From Bacteroidaceae bacterium (GTDB lineage Bacteria; Bacteroidota; Bacteroidia; Bacteroidales; Bacteroidaceae), in the NCBI GenBank assembly GCA_017617315.1, contig JAFZWM010000019.1:1-64000 (forward strand): a stretch of 64,000 nucleotides of DNA, read 5' to 3'. Below are positions 1 through 8,422 of this stretch, piece by piece. Each line of letters opens with the position of its first letter. The first letter of the stretch is position 1. Below the pieces are notes generated by a model. The model searched no databases. It had not been told where the DNA came from and worked only from the letters and a program-made list of their open reading frames with translations. A program made the position numbers and the translations under genes.

Positions 1-1372
1 GACCCTTCTCGTCGGTGTAACTTTCTGAAGTGCGTCCAAGCGCATCAGTAACGCGCGTGAGCAGCATCTGCTCGCCGTCGTGAGATACGATTGTGTAGTC
101 GCTCGTAGTCTTTGCGCCGTCGGCAAGGGTAACGCTAAGTGCGCGGTCGCGGCTGTCGTACTCGGTTTTCGCCTGAAGCGAGCCGAGACTTCTGTTGTAC
201 TTGTCGATATCCGCAAAACTTTCAGCAACAGGATAGTATGTTGCAATCTTGCGTCCGAAGGCATCGGTAACCACGCGTCCGCTCACGATGCTCATCTTCT
301 CAGCCTTCTTTGCCGATGCGTTCCAGACAGAGCCTGTGCGCTTTGTCTGCACGGCACGGCCGAGCGAGTCGGCAAACGTATATGTGTCGATGTTGCCCTC
401 TGGCGAGAAGTGGATGGTGTGTGCGCTTCGGGATTCTGGAAGATACTCGTACTTGATAGTGAACGGCTGTCCGCTCTCAATCTCGTAAGGCGCGCGTATT
501 ACTGTCGGGCGTCCGAGGTCGTCGTACTCATACTCCATGCGCTCGCCGTTGAGGTCGGTCGTAGCCTTAGGAGCGTTCCAGAGGTCGTCGTACTCGGTAG
601 AAGACGAATATCCGTAGGCATCCTCGACCTTTGTTACGAGGCTGTGGTGGCGGTCGTCGTATGTGTAGCTGTGCCACATGCGCTGTCCGCGGTAGTTCTC
701 CGGCTTTGTTAGCTTGAGTATGTTTCCGTAGTCGTCGTAGTCGATGTTGTAGACCGAAGGCTTGTCGCCTGCGCTCATCTCAATCTTGGTGATGTTGCCC
801 AGATTGTCAATCTCCGTGCTGCGCTCGCGGTATGTAACGCCGTTGCTGCCCACCTTTATGCGCTTAGGCACGCCCACGATGTACTTGTCGGCCTTGTCGT
901 GGTACTCGATTGCCGCGTCGAGCTCGTAGCCTGCCGCCGTCTCGTTGCATACGGTAAGGTTGCCCAGCGCGTCGTAGTCGTTAACCACCTTTGTGCTCAT
1001 GCTTGCGCCAGTGGCCTCGTCGTATGTTGTCTGTACCACGGTAGCGAGGGCAGGGAAGCGCACCTCGTCGCCTACCTTGCGCAGGTCGTACTCGTATGTA
1101 GAGCCTTGGAGCAGTCTGCCCTCGGCGTCATAGAGAGCCTCGGCCGTTACGAGGTCGTGGCGGTAGTAGTCGCGGTTGTCGGCAAATGTCTGCACGCTGT
1201 AGCGGAACAGACGGTCGTCGTTCTCCGTGTCGAGCTGGTTTGTGCGCACGGTGCGGAATCCGAAGAAGTCGCGCTCGTGGCGGTCGCGGTAGCCGCCCGA
1301 ATACTCGAAGGTGTTCTTGCCCGATGTAGCTCCGTTCTCCTGATATCCACCAGTAGTCTCGACCGACGACAT
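1..1372 (-). CDS. Orphan Rhs/YD-repeat cassette 4 (partial, runs off the window)
   Basis: On the minus strand an open frame without a stop runs from an internal Met (MSSVETTGGY) to the window edge. It encodes YD-repeat core nearly identical by eye to the cores of the full-length Rhs gene and of orphan cassette 3 (for example YEYDLRKVGDEVRFPAL and YSSSTEYDDLWNAPK). Homology to the full-length gene continues in frame about 39 nt upstream of that Met, then stops abruptly and is replaced by the structured repeat. No signal peptide, SpvB or VCBS part is present, so this is a 5'-truncated cassette, probably silent and usable only as a recombination donor. Its toxin tip and immunity gene lie outside the window. 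The Met is only the first available start; true translation is uncertain. Confidence 0.8.
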   Translation of the reverse strand, partial: MSSVETTGGYQENGATSGKNTFEYSGGYRDRHERDFFGFRTVRTNQLDTENDDRLFRYSVQTFADNRDYYRHDLVTAEALYDAEGRLLQGSTYEYDLRKVGDEVRFPALATVVQTTYDEATGASMSTKVVNDYDALGNLTVCNETAAGYELDAAIEYHDKADKYIVGVPKRIKVGSNGVTYRERSTEIDNLGNITKIEMSAGDKPSVYNIDYDDYGNILKLTKPENYRGQRMWHSYTYDDRHHSLVTKVEDAYGYSSSTEYDDLWNAPKATTDLNGERMEYEYDDLGRPTVIRAPYEIESGQPFTIKYEYLPESRSAHTIHFSPEGNIDTYTFADSLGRAVQTKRTGSVWNASAKKAEKMSIVSGRVVTDAFGRKIATYYPVAESFADIDKYNRSLGSLQAKTEYDSRDRALSVTLADGAKTTSDYTIVSHDGEQMLLTRVTDALGRTSESYTDEKG

Positions 1373-1430
1373 AACCCACTTGCGGCCCGGATGGTCGTAG
1401 CTTGGGGTGGTTTTTGTTCGGGATTCGTTC

Positions 1431-1753
1431 GGGATTTTGTTCCTCAGGGAGTTCCGATGCTTGCCTTACTGCGCGTGTTGCGCCTGAGGAATGGTTGTTG
1501 TTATCGCCACACAATTTTATGGTTGAAATGTGTGGCGGTTATGTTGTACGCTTAATTGCGTAAGATTTCGTTTCATCATACGTTTTATAGTCGCTCTTCC
1601 TGTCGAGCCTTGACTGTCTGTACAACGATGTGAAAGAACGTTTCTGCTGTATATAAAGAACTGGGGTACAAGCCCCAGCTCTGTTTTAATTGCGTGAATG
1701 TGTTGGGAGCGCAAATTACCACGAACATATCTGCTGCATATTCTCGAGAACAG
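1431..1753 (-). repeat. Cassette-boundary structured repeat, copy A
   Basis: One of three copies (others at 6379-6701 and 8423-8750) of a 323-328 nt sequence lying between an immunity gene and the next truncated Rhs cassette. Read on the minus strand it contains: a hairpin AGAGCTGGGG/CCCCAGTTCT, a short TACGC/GCGTA hairpin, a hairpin CGCCACACA/TGTGTGGCG, and CCTCAGG...CCCTGAGG arms enclosing a GCGC/GCGC hairpin. Single-base indels between copies destroy any shared reading frame, while the stems persist, so it is most likely a non-coding RNA or DNA recombination element. No known family is recognised. Confidence 0.8.
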
Positions 1754-1811
1754 AGCAAATATGCATAGAAGCATTGTTAATTTTTTTGTTTCGTCGTATT
1801 ACGAAAATCTT

Positions 1812-2207
1812 TCACAGCTTATTTTTTAACTTATGCTGTTTATTATACCACCCATATACAAATATAGTCAAATTCATAAGTATAAAAGTCCCTATGTAGA
1901 CGTATATACTGAGATCTTCTATTTCTGTTTTATTTTCGAATCGGCAATAATCACAGAAGACTGATGCAATGTGAGGTAATATTGAGTATAATAGTCCATA
2001 AATATAATTATTAAAAATTATTTTGTTAATGTTTGTGACACTTGCTATAAATGCTATAAGTGTACTTACAGGTGCGTATATTATGCATGTGTACAAATAT
2101 AATAAAAAGAAGAACATCTTCCCCTCTATTATGTCAGTTGAAAGAATGTAATCAATGATTATATTTGATGTACAACATATAATATAAAAATATAAAACTT
2201 TAAGCAT
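1812..2207 (-). CDS. Putative membrane immunity protein for orphan toxin 3
   Basis: A 131-residue, AT-rich, strongly hydrophobic protein. The chosen ATG begins 1 nt after the stop of the orphan cassette-3 toxin; a longer in-frame extension would run inside the toxin gene and is rejected. Four likely membrane segments are visible, around residues 4-20, 30-52, 60-80 and 98-118, with a lysine-rich tail. Position directly behind a toxin tip is typical of immunity genes. An integral-membrane immunity suggests that toxin 3 acts at or is intercepted in the envelope. No family is recognised; the assignment rests on context and topology. Confidence 0.65.
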   Translation of the reverse strand: MLKVLYFYIICCTSNIIIDYILSTDIIEGKMFFFLLYLYTCIIYAPVSTLIAFIASVTNINKIIFNNYIYGLLYSILPHIASVFCDYCRFENKTEIEDLSIYVYIGTFILMNLTIFVYGWYNKQHKLKNKL

Positions 2208-2208
2208 G

Positions 2209-5200
2209 CTATGGAATCCAGACAGTATTTTGAAGTTCCTTAATTTTTTCTTGTTCTCGTTTTTTTGCCTTTTCGACGGCTGCCTTTTGTTCGGACTTTG
2301 TCCACGGTCTCGTATCTGCAGTATTGAAACCTGTCTTAATGCCAGGCATAGTCTCATATATTTTCTGCATGTAATCTTTTGTAACTCCTGATTTTATTAA
2401 AATAGTAGAGGAACTAGTATTACAATTTCCTGTTGTCTCTTTATTTGTAAAGATATCATACTTTATTTCACTATTATTTCCAAAACTATTTATAACATCT
2501 ATAACTTTTTTATCAAATTGTTCTTCTGTTAACCCATCTGGAGTTTCTATTTCAAGGGGAAAATTTTCTTTCAAATTCTCATTTTTTTTCTTCGAATTAA
2601 AATAATCTGTATATACATTAATGTCTTGATAGTAGTGACATTCCATTAACCTATCAGTACCAAATGGCTTGTCATTTTCTGGTCCATAGGCTGCATATCT
2701 AATGGGTTTCCCTTCTTTATTTGTGACGACAATAAAGGTATGGGTTGCAGGTTGTAATATCCATTTATACAATGGATGAATATCATCCATTGGTAATTGT
2801 GTTGCAAATAAATATACCTTTTTTCCATCAGAATCAATTAACTTCACTGGATTTCCTAAACAATAAGTGTATGCACTTACGTTTGTGTACTTCTCTGTAA
2901 GCGGATCAACCCCATACCAAATGGAAGCCACCGGATTCATATATCTTGCACCGTAGTAGTACAAGCCTGTCTCCTCGTCGAACTCCTTGCCGTTGAACTT
3001 GTACGGCATTTCCTCGCTTGACGAGTGCTCGTCAACCAACAGTTCGCCGTATGGCAGGTAGGCATCATACTGGGTGATGTTGCCGTCCTTGTCGGTGATG
3101 TACGAAGTAGAGCCAAGGTGGTCGCTATGGAAATAGTATGTTTCTTCCTCTTCAGAAGAAGAATCAGCCACGAAGCCATATCCCGGCTGTGCCTCGTCAG
3201 GGTCTGAAGGGTCGTCCCATGCGATTGGTGCGCCGGGTGCTGTTCCTTCCTGCTCGTTCTTTTTAACGTACTGCGCCCATTCGGCTGGTACAGAGTGGTC
3301 GCCCAGCTCCTTGATGATGGTGTTGTAGCCGATGCCCGTGTTCTCCGGGTCGGCATAGCTTCCCTTCATGGTAGGGATGCCCGGAGCGATGCCTAACTTC
3401 TTGTAATAGTCTTCCTTCTGGCTTTCAATCTGGCTGAGACGCTCGGCATAATCCTGCTGTCCTGCCGTTACATGACTGCCGTTTACGCCGTACATGTTGT
3501 TGAACGAGCCAGAGCCAATTCTTGAAGCAACCCTCTTACTTCCGATAAAGTAGTGCTTTGTAAAGCGGTTCTTTGTAACAGACAGAATCGAAGCCGGGTA
3601 CAAAGTGTACTCATCCGTCTCGTGGAACGTGATGCCCTGCGGCGCGCCGTTGATATACACGCCCTCCATAGAGCCGTGGCTCTTCACGATGCGCTCGCCT
3701 GCGTGGTTGTAGGTGTAGCGGCTTGTCTTGCCGTTGTCCGAGAGCACCATCAGACGGTTGTCCTCGTCCCAGTACATCTCGCGAGTGGCGTCGGTTGAGT
3801 CGTTCTCAACGCGCACAGGGTTTCCGTTGGCATCGTAGGTGTAATGCTCGTGTCCAATCTGGCTCGGCGCAGAAGGGTGTTCTGCATCCTCGTACTTATA
3901 CACGTTGGTATAAGATGCTGCCTTGCTGGAGTTTTCAACGCTCTGCGCCTTCGAAACAGGCATGCTCATCACGTTGTAAGCCATATCGAGTGTATAGCTT
4001 GCATCCTTCGCCTTTCCGCTTGCTGAAATCAGTCGGTTAAGCGCGTCGTACTGGTATGTGTGGCTGCTTTCGCCGCCAAGTTTTGCACTATTGTTAGAGA
4101 GCTCCTGCGGATTGACCGTGTTGGCTATGCCAAGAATGTTATCTACGGCATCGTAGCTGTACGTGTTCTGCATCATCGGCTCGGCGTCTGCGTTGAGCAG
4201 TTTCATCTCCTGCAAACGCTGGCGCGCGTCGTCGTAAGTGTACTCCGTCTCCGTGCCGTTGCCCAGCTTAGTGTAGACGGTGTGTCCGTCCTTGTCGTAG
4301 CCAATCCTGTCTACTATAACGCTCTCAACACCCTGTTTATTGCTTGTGAGCGAATAAACCTGTCCTGCCTCGTCGTAGTGGTATGTAACCACCTCGCCGT
4401 CAGGGTATGTCATCTTGCGCACGCGGTTCCAGCTGTCGTACTCCGCTCCGTAGACGTATGTGCGAATGTCAGCCACGCTTGCCATGACGGTGCGCACGGT
4501 CTTTACAACCTCGCCCATCTTGCCGTAGTAGTAAGCCTCGCCGCCGCTGGCATCCTCAACCAGAGCCAGACGACCGGCACGGCCGTGGTCGTCTCCAGCC
4601 TCGCCGTAGGTGTACGTTACGCGGTTGAAGAGGTTCTCAGGGTAGAGCACCTCGCTAAGACGCTCGTAGTCGTATGTGTATGTTATCGGTGCATTTTCAG
4701 ATATGCTGCGCTTGAGTTCTGCGGTCAGCTTGGTGAGCATGTTGCCTGCAGGGTCATAGGTGCAGATGACCTCGCCGGCATCAGGATGGTTCACGCTCAG
4801 CTTTCGTCCCAGCAGGTCGTACTTGTAAGTAGTCTGAGTTCCGTTAGGATGATGCACGGTGGTTACCTGACCCACAGGGTCGTAGTCGTATTTAACTACA
4901 ACATCCTCGCTCTCGCCGTGCTGAACGGTCTGGCGGTTGCGACCCTTCTCGTCGGTGTAGCTCTCGGATGTTCTGCCCAGCGCATCTGTAACGCGCGTGA
5001 GCAGCATCTGCTCGCCGTCGTGAGAAAGAATCTCGTATTCGCTCGTAGTCTTCGCGCCGTCGGCAAGTGTAACGCTGAGAGCGCGGTCGCGGCTGTCGTA
5101 CTCCGTCCGTGCCTGAAGCGAGCCGGTCGAAGCGTTGTACTTCGCAATGTCTGCAAAGCTTTCAGCAACAGGATAGTATGTTGTAATCTTACGTCCGAAG

Positions 5201-6312
5201 GCATCGGTAACGACGCGACCGCTCACGATGCTCATCTTCTCAGCCTTCTTTGCCGATGCGTTCCAGACAGAGCCTGTGCGCTTTGTCTGCACGGCACGAC
5301 CCAGAGAGTCGGCAAACGTGTAGGTATCGATGTTGCCGTCTGGCGAGAAGTGTATGGTGTGTGCACGCATATAAGCAGGCTCATACTCATACTTGATGGT
5401 GAACGGCTCGCCGCTCGCAATCTCGTATGGCGCGCGTATTACGGTCGGTCTGCCGAGTTCGTCGTACTCATACTCCATGCGCTCTCCGTTGAGGTCGGTC
5501 GTAGCCTTAGGAGCGTTCCAGAGGTCGTCGTACTCGGTAGAAGACGAATATCCGTAGGCATCCTCGACCTTTGTTACGAGGCTGTGCAGGCGGTCGTCGT
5601 ATGTGTACTTGTGCCACATGCGCTGACCGCGGTAGTTCTCAGGCTTGGTGAGCTTGAGAATGTTTCCGTAGCCGTCGTACTCGATATTGTAGACCGAAGG
5701 CTTGTCGCCCGTGCTCATCTCAATCTTGGTGATGTTGCCCAGATTGTCAATCTCCGTGCTGCGCTCGCGAAGCGTAACGCCCTTGCTGCCCACCTTAATG
5801 TGCTTAGGCACGCCCACGATGTATCTGTCGCCCTTGTTGTGGTATTCGATGGCAGCGTCGAGTTCGTAGCCGGCTGCCGTCTCGTTGCACACGGTAAGGT
5901 TGCCCAGCGCGTCGTAGTCGTTCACCACCTTGGTGCTCATGCTCGCGCCCGAAGTCTCGTCGAATGTCGTCTGCACCACACTTGCAAGTGCAGGGAAGCG
6001 CACCTCGTCGCTCACCTTGCGCAGGTCGTACTCGTAGGTAGAGCCTTGCAGCAGTCTGCCCTCGGCGTCATACATGGCCTCGGCGGTAACGAGGTCGTGA
6101 GTGTAGTAGTCGCGGTTGTCGGCAAAGGTCTGTACGCTGTATCTGAACAGACGGCCGTCGTTCTGGGTGTCGAGCTGGTTGGTGCGCACGGTGCGGAATC
6201 CGAAGAAGTCGCGCTCGTGGCGGTCGCGGTAGCCTCCCGAATACTCGAACGTGTTCTTGCCCGATGTAGCTCCGTTCTCCTTATATCCGCCCGTTGTCTC
6301 TACCGACGACAT
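2209..6312 (-). CDS. Orphan Rhs cassette 3: YD-repeat core with papain-like toxin tip
   Basis: A 1367-residue product with no signal peptide. Residues 1 to about 1155 are YD-repeat/Rhs core almost identical to the full-length gene. The conserved junction GNPVKLIDSDG at about 1150-1160 marks the switch to a unique tip of about 207 residues. The tip carries a His motif (ATHTFIVV) followed by a Cys motif (TGNCNTSSSTIL). This His-before-Cys order fits circularly permuted papain/NlpC-P60-like amidases or peptidases, but the assignment is inference. Homology to the full-length gene extends upstream of the Met to about 6379, where the structured repeat begins, so the cassette is 5'-truncated and has no promoter or export signal of its own. 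The immunity gene follows by 1 nt. Confidence 0.8.
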   Translation of the reverse strand: MSSVETTGGYKENGATSGKNTFEYSGGYRDRHERDFFGFRTVRTNQLDTQNDGRLFRYSVQTFADNRDYYTHDLVTAEAMYDAEGRLLQGSTYEYDLRKVSDEVRFPALASVVQTTFDETSGASMSTKVVNDYDALGNLTVCNETAAGYELDAAIEYHNKGDRYIVGVPKHIKVGSKGVTLRERSTEIDNLGNITKIEMSTGDKPSVYNIEYDGYGNILKLTKPENYRGQRMWHKYTYDDRLHSLVTKVEDAYGYSSSTEYDDLWNAPKATTDLNGERMEYEYDELGRPTVIRAPYEIASGEPFTIKYEYEPAYMRAHTIHFSPDGNIDTYTFADSLGRAVQTKRTGSVWNASAKKAEKMSIVSGRVVTDAFGRKITTYYPVAESFADIAKYNASTGSLQARTEYDSRDRALSVTLADGAKTTSEYEILSHDGEQMLLTRVTDALGRTSESYTDEKGRNRQTVQHGESEDVVVKYDYDPVGQVTTVHHPNGTQTTYKYDLLGRKLSVNHPDAGEVICTYDPAGNMLTKLTAELKRSISENAPITYTYDYERLSEVLYPENLFNRVTYTYGEAGDDHGRAGRLALVEDASGGEAYYYGKMGEVVKTVRTVMASVADIRTYVYGAEYDSWNRVRKMTYPDGEVVTYHYDEAGQVYSLTSNKQGVESVIVDRIGYDKDGHTVYTKLGNGTETEYTYDDARQRLQEMKLLNADAEPMMQNTYSYDAVDNILGIANTVNPQELSNNSAKLGGESSHTYQYDALNRLISASGKAKDASYTLDMAYNVMSMPVSKAQSVENSSKAASYTNVYKYEDAEHPSAPSQIGHEHYTYDANGNPVRVENDSTDATREMYWDEDNRLMVLSDNGKTSRYTYNHAGERIVKSHGSMEGVYINGAPQGITFHETDEYTLYPASILSVTKNRFTKHYFIGSKRVASRIGSGSFNNMYGVNGSHVTAGQQDYAERLSQIESQKEDYYKKLGIAPGIPTMKGSYADPENTGIGYNTIIKELGDHSVPAEWAQYVKKNEQEGTAPGAPIAWDDPSDPDEAQPGYGFVADSSSEEEETYYFHSDHLGSTSYITDKDGNITQYDAYLPYGELLVDEHSSSEEMPYKFNGKEFDEETGLYYYGARYMNPVASIWYGVDPLTEKYTNVSAYTYCLGNPVKLIDSDGKKVYLFATQLPMDDIHPLYKWILQPATHTFIVVTNKEGKPIRYAAYGPENDKPFGTDRLMECHYYQDINVYTDYFNSKKKNENLKENFPLEIETPDGLTEEQFDKKVIDVINSFGNNSEIKYDIFTNKETTGNCNTSSSTILIKSGVTKDYMQKIYETMPGIKTGFNTADTRPWTKSEQKAAVEKAKKREQEKIKELQNTVWIP

Positions 6313-6378
6313 AACCCACTTGCGGCCCGGATGGTCGTAGCTTGGGGTCGTCTGCTCGTAGCCGATGCTTATGCGTCC

Positions 6379-6701
6379 GGGATTTTTGTTCCTCAGGGAG
6401 TTCCGATGCTTGCCTTACTGCGCTGTTGCGCCTGAGGAATGTTTTTGTTATCGCCACACGATTTTACAGTTGAAATGTGTGGCGGTTATGTTTGTACGCT
6501 TAGTTGCGTAAGATAGCGTTTCATCATACGTTTTATAGTCGCTCTTCCAGTCGAGCCTTGACTGTCTGTGCAACGATGTGAAAGAACGTTCTTGTATTTA
6601 AAGAACTGGGGTTACAAGCCCCAGTTCTGCTTTAATTGCGTGAATGTGTGGGGGATTGCAATTCCCCACAAGCAAAATTAGTTACATATCCCCGAGAGCA
6701 G
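6379..6701 (-). repeat. Cassette-boundary structured repeat, copy B
   Basis: Second copy of the boundary repeat, starting 3 nt after the stop of the lipoprotein immunity gene and ending where homology to the Rhs core of cassette 3 begins. It keeps the GAACTGGGG/CCCCAGTTC stem perfectly, the CGCCACAC/GTGTGGCG stem, the GCGC/GCGC stem (4-nt loop here) inside CCTCAGG/CCTGAGG arms, and a TGTGGGG/CCCCCACA stem near its 5' end (minus-strand sense). It has the same length as copy A. Confidence 0.8.
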
Positions 6702-6704
6702 GAA

Positions 6705-7472
6705 TCAAAAATCTGTCCCTGTGATTTTTCCTGTCCCTGTGATTCCAAACCAGTCCCGCTGATTCGAGGAATTAATTACCTGTCTCGCTGATTCGAAAGA
6801 ATAATCCTGCGTGAATGAACATTTACCAGTTCTAATATCGTAGAAATATATTTTTTCTTTTGCTAAGATAGAATTTTCATACTCGAAATCAACAACTTGA
6901 CGCGTTTTTTCCCCTATAAATATCAACTTATACAACAGCCCTTCTTTTATCAAAATTTTTAATGAATGAAGTATTTCTGTATTATATAATTCAAACAAAC
7001 CATACAGCATTATATTTGAATCAATGTTTGTGTATTCAATGTTACAGACATCATTCATTGCTACAATCCTTTTATTATCAGACAATAGCATGTGGCCTGA
7101 ATTTAGTTCATCGTCAATAGCAGCCAATGACCACAAAACATCTTCTAAGAGAATTTGTGATTTAACCATTCTATATATGGCTCTATCACCTAAACTCTTA
7201 TCAAAACATGGGTAATAGAATTTCTGGAAAGGGACATCCTTTTCCAATGAAAATCCATTATCACCATAGTGAAACCACACCACTTCGTCTTTGAAGATTA
7301 TGGAATCTTTGGTATCCGTACAGTTGTATGCAACAATACTTTGTAATTTACCATTCTGATAGTTTCTTTTTTCTATTAACCGGTCATCACATTTTACCTG
7401 ATAAATGGTGCTTTTTGAACATGCACAACAAGTAAATGCCGATAAAAGAATTATCAAAAGTTGTTTCATCAT
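6705..7472 (-). CDS. Putative periplasmic lipoprotein immunity for orphan toxin 2
   Basis: A predicted lipoprotein of 255 residues: MMKQLLIILLSAFTCCACSKS with a lipobox ending in Cys. I place the start at the ATG overlapping the toxin stop (ATGA), with a purine-rich GGAAAGAGAG just upstream; an ATG four codons earlier is possible. After the Cys there is no acidic export signal, so it probably faces the periplasm, the right place to neutralise a cell-wall hydrolase. The gene is AT-rich, unlike the neighbouring Rhs core. The C-terminus is partly encoded by four 14-nt repeats and may have been altered by repeat insertion. No family is recognised. Confidence 0.7.
   Translation of the reverse strand: MMKQLLIILLSAFTCCACSKSTIYQVKCDDRLIEKRNYQNGKLQSIVAYNCTDTKDSIIFKDEVVWFHYGDNGFSLEKDVPFQKFYYPCFDKSLGDRAIYRMVKSQILLEDVLWSLAAIDDELNSGHMLLSDNKRIVAMNDVCNIEYTNIDSNIMLYGLFELYNTEILHSLKILIKEGLLYKLIFIGEKTRQVVDFEYENSILAKEKIYFYDIRTGKCSFTQDYSFESARQVINSSNQRDWFGITGTGKITGTDF
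6712..6792 (-). repeat. Four 14-nt repeats at the 3' end of the immunity gene
   Basis: On the minus strand the units ATCAGCGAGACAGG, ATCAGCGGGACTGG, ATCACAGGGACAGG and ATCACAGGGACAGA occur within 81 nt. They encode the last residues of the lipoprotein (NQRDW...GITGTGKITGTDF) and end just before the stop and the structured repeat. Confidence 0.7.
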
Positions 7473-8308
7473 CTCTCTTTCCAAAAAATAGTTAAACCAT
7501 ATTGTGCTGTTGAAAAAAGTCTTATTTTCCCTTTATTGAACATCCCCTTATAATTTTGGGTTGCTGCTTTTTTTTGTGGAACAGTGAATTTCCCTGCTCC
7601 AAATTTATTATTAACAGCATCTTTCCATGATTTATAATCTGCATCTGACATTGACCATCCCATGGTATTTATCTTATACATAAATTTTCCATTAGATGCT
7701 GCATTTGCATATTTCTGAGGTATCATTGCCTGTTCTGCGCCATCCCATTGATTTGCGCCTCTACTATAGTCAAATCCACCTGTTAGAGCATTTATTATTG
7801 CAGCATTTGCCATCTGCATTCCTTCATCTTGTTTTTCTAAATCCCGACTTCTAAATTTTATTGCAGCTGGTGATGTGTCGCCGAAAACTTTAGCCTTACG
7901 ATTATTGATGTGTACACTAGCAATTGCGAACATTTCCTCTTTGCTCGTTATGCCATAAGATACAGAACTTTCACCGTATACAGTACTAGCCATCATTTTA
8001 AATTCATTAGTTGTAACGGGCTTACCATTTAGAAATAACTTTTGTTTATTTACAATAACGAAATTAGTTCCATTATTAACCCTTTTTATAAATTTACCTT
8101 TTGTATTATAATTGTCATCCATTCCATCTGGGTCAATCAGTTTAATTGGATTTGCATGACAATAAACATAGCCAGAAATCTCACTATACTTCTCAGCAAG
8201 CGGATCAACCCCATACCACACGCTTGCCATTGGCTGCATGTAGCGAGCACCATAATAATACAGTCCAGTCTCCTCGTCGAACTCCTTGCCGTTGAACTTA
8301 TATGGCAT
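7469..8308 (-). CDS. Orphan Rhs tip cassette 2: cell-wall-hydrolase-like toxin
   Basis: The most truncated cassette. Rhs homology begins only at codons for TDKDGNITQYD (from 8395), just before the tip, so about 60 residues of core remain after the first Met (MPYKFNGKEFDEETGLYYYGARYM). The junction ANPIKLIDPDG at about residue 55-65 is followed by a unique tip of about 215 residues. The tip contains MMASTVYGESS, EEMFAIASVHINNR and FDYSRGANQWDGAEQ, a pattern resembling SleB/CwlJ (hydrolase_2)-type lysozyme-like cell-wall hydrolases with the YGE glutamate as candidate catalyst. The frame is also open upstream into the structured repeat, but no convincing start exists there. The overlapping lipoprotein gene supports a periplasmic target. 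Confidence 0.7.
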   Translation of the reverse strand: MPYKFNGKEFDEETGLYYYGARYMQPMASVWYGVDPLAEKYSEISGYVYCHANPIKLIDPDGMDDNYNTKGKFIKRVNNGTNFVIVNKQKLFLNGKPVTTNEFKMMASTVYGESSVSYGITSKEEMFAIASVHINNRKAKVFGDTSPAAIKFRSRDLEKQDEGMQMANAAIINALTGGFDYSRGANQWDGAEQAMIPQKYANAASNGKFMYKINTMGWSMSDADYKSWKDAVNNKFGAGKFTVPQKKAATQNYKGMFNKGKIRLFSTAQYGLTIFWKER

Positions 8309-8395
8309 TTCTTCAGAAGAAGAATGCTCGTCAACGAGAAGTTCGCCGTAAGGAAGATATGCGTCGTACTGGGTGATGTTGCCGTCCTTGTCGGT

Positions 8396-8422
8396 TGTTC
8401 GGGATTCCTTCGGGATGTGTTC
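8396..8422 (-). repeat. Short ATCCCGAA direct repeats at the repeat/Rhs junction
   Basis: Between structured repeat copy C and the Rhs sequence the minus strand carries further ATCCCGAA-type units: three occurrences counting the end of the element itself. The equivalent junction of copy A has two and that of copy B has one partial unit (AATCCCGG). The unit count therefore varies exactly at the element/cassette joint. Confidence 0.6.

Noticed and set aside
1128-1514. Minus-strand 128-codon frame joining the boundary repeat to the Rhs region
   Set aside because: It is out of frame with the YD-repeat coding sequence and its extension is not kept in the other copies.
1517-1774. Minus-strand 85-codon frame within boundary repeat A
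   Set aside because: Single-base indels in copies B and C break the frame, so it is not a conserved peptide.
4060-6435. Long plus-strand open frame of 791 codons across the Rhs core of cassette 3
   Set aside because: It is antisense to YD-repeat coding sequence. The minus frame has recognisable repeats, and the plus frame gives Val/Ala/Arg/Cys-rich sequence with no domain.
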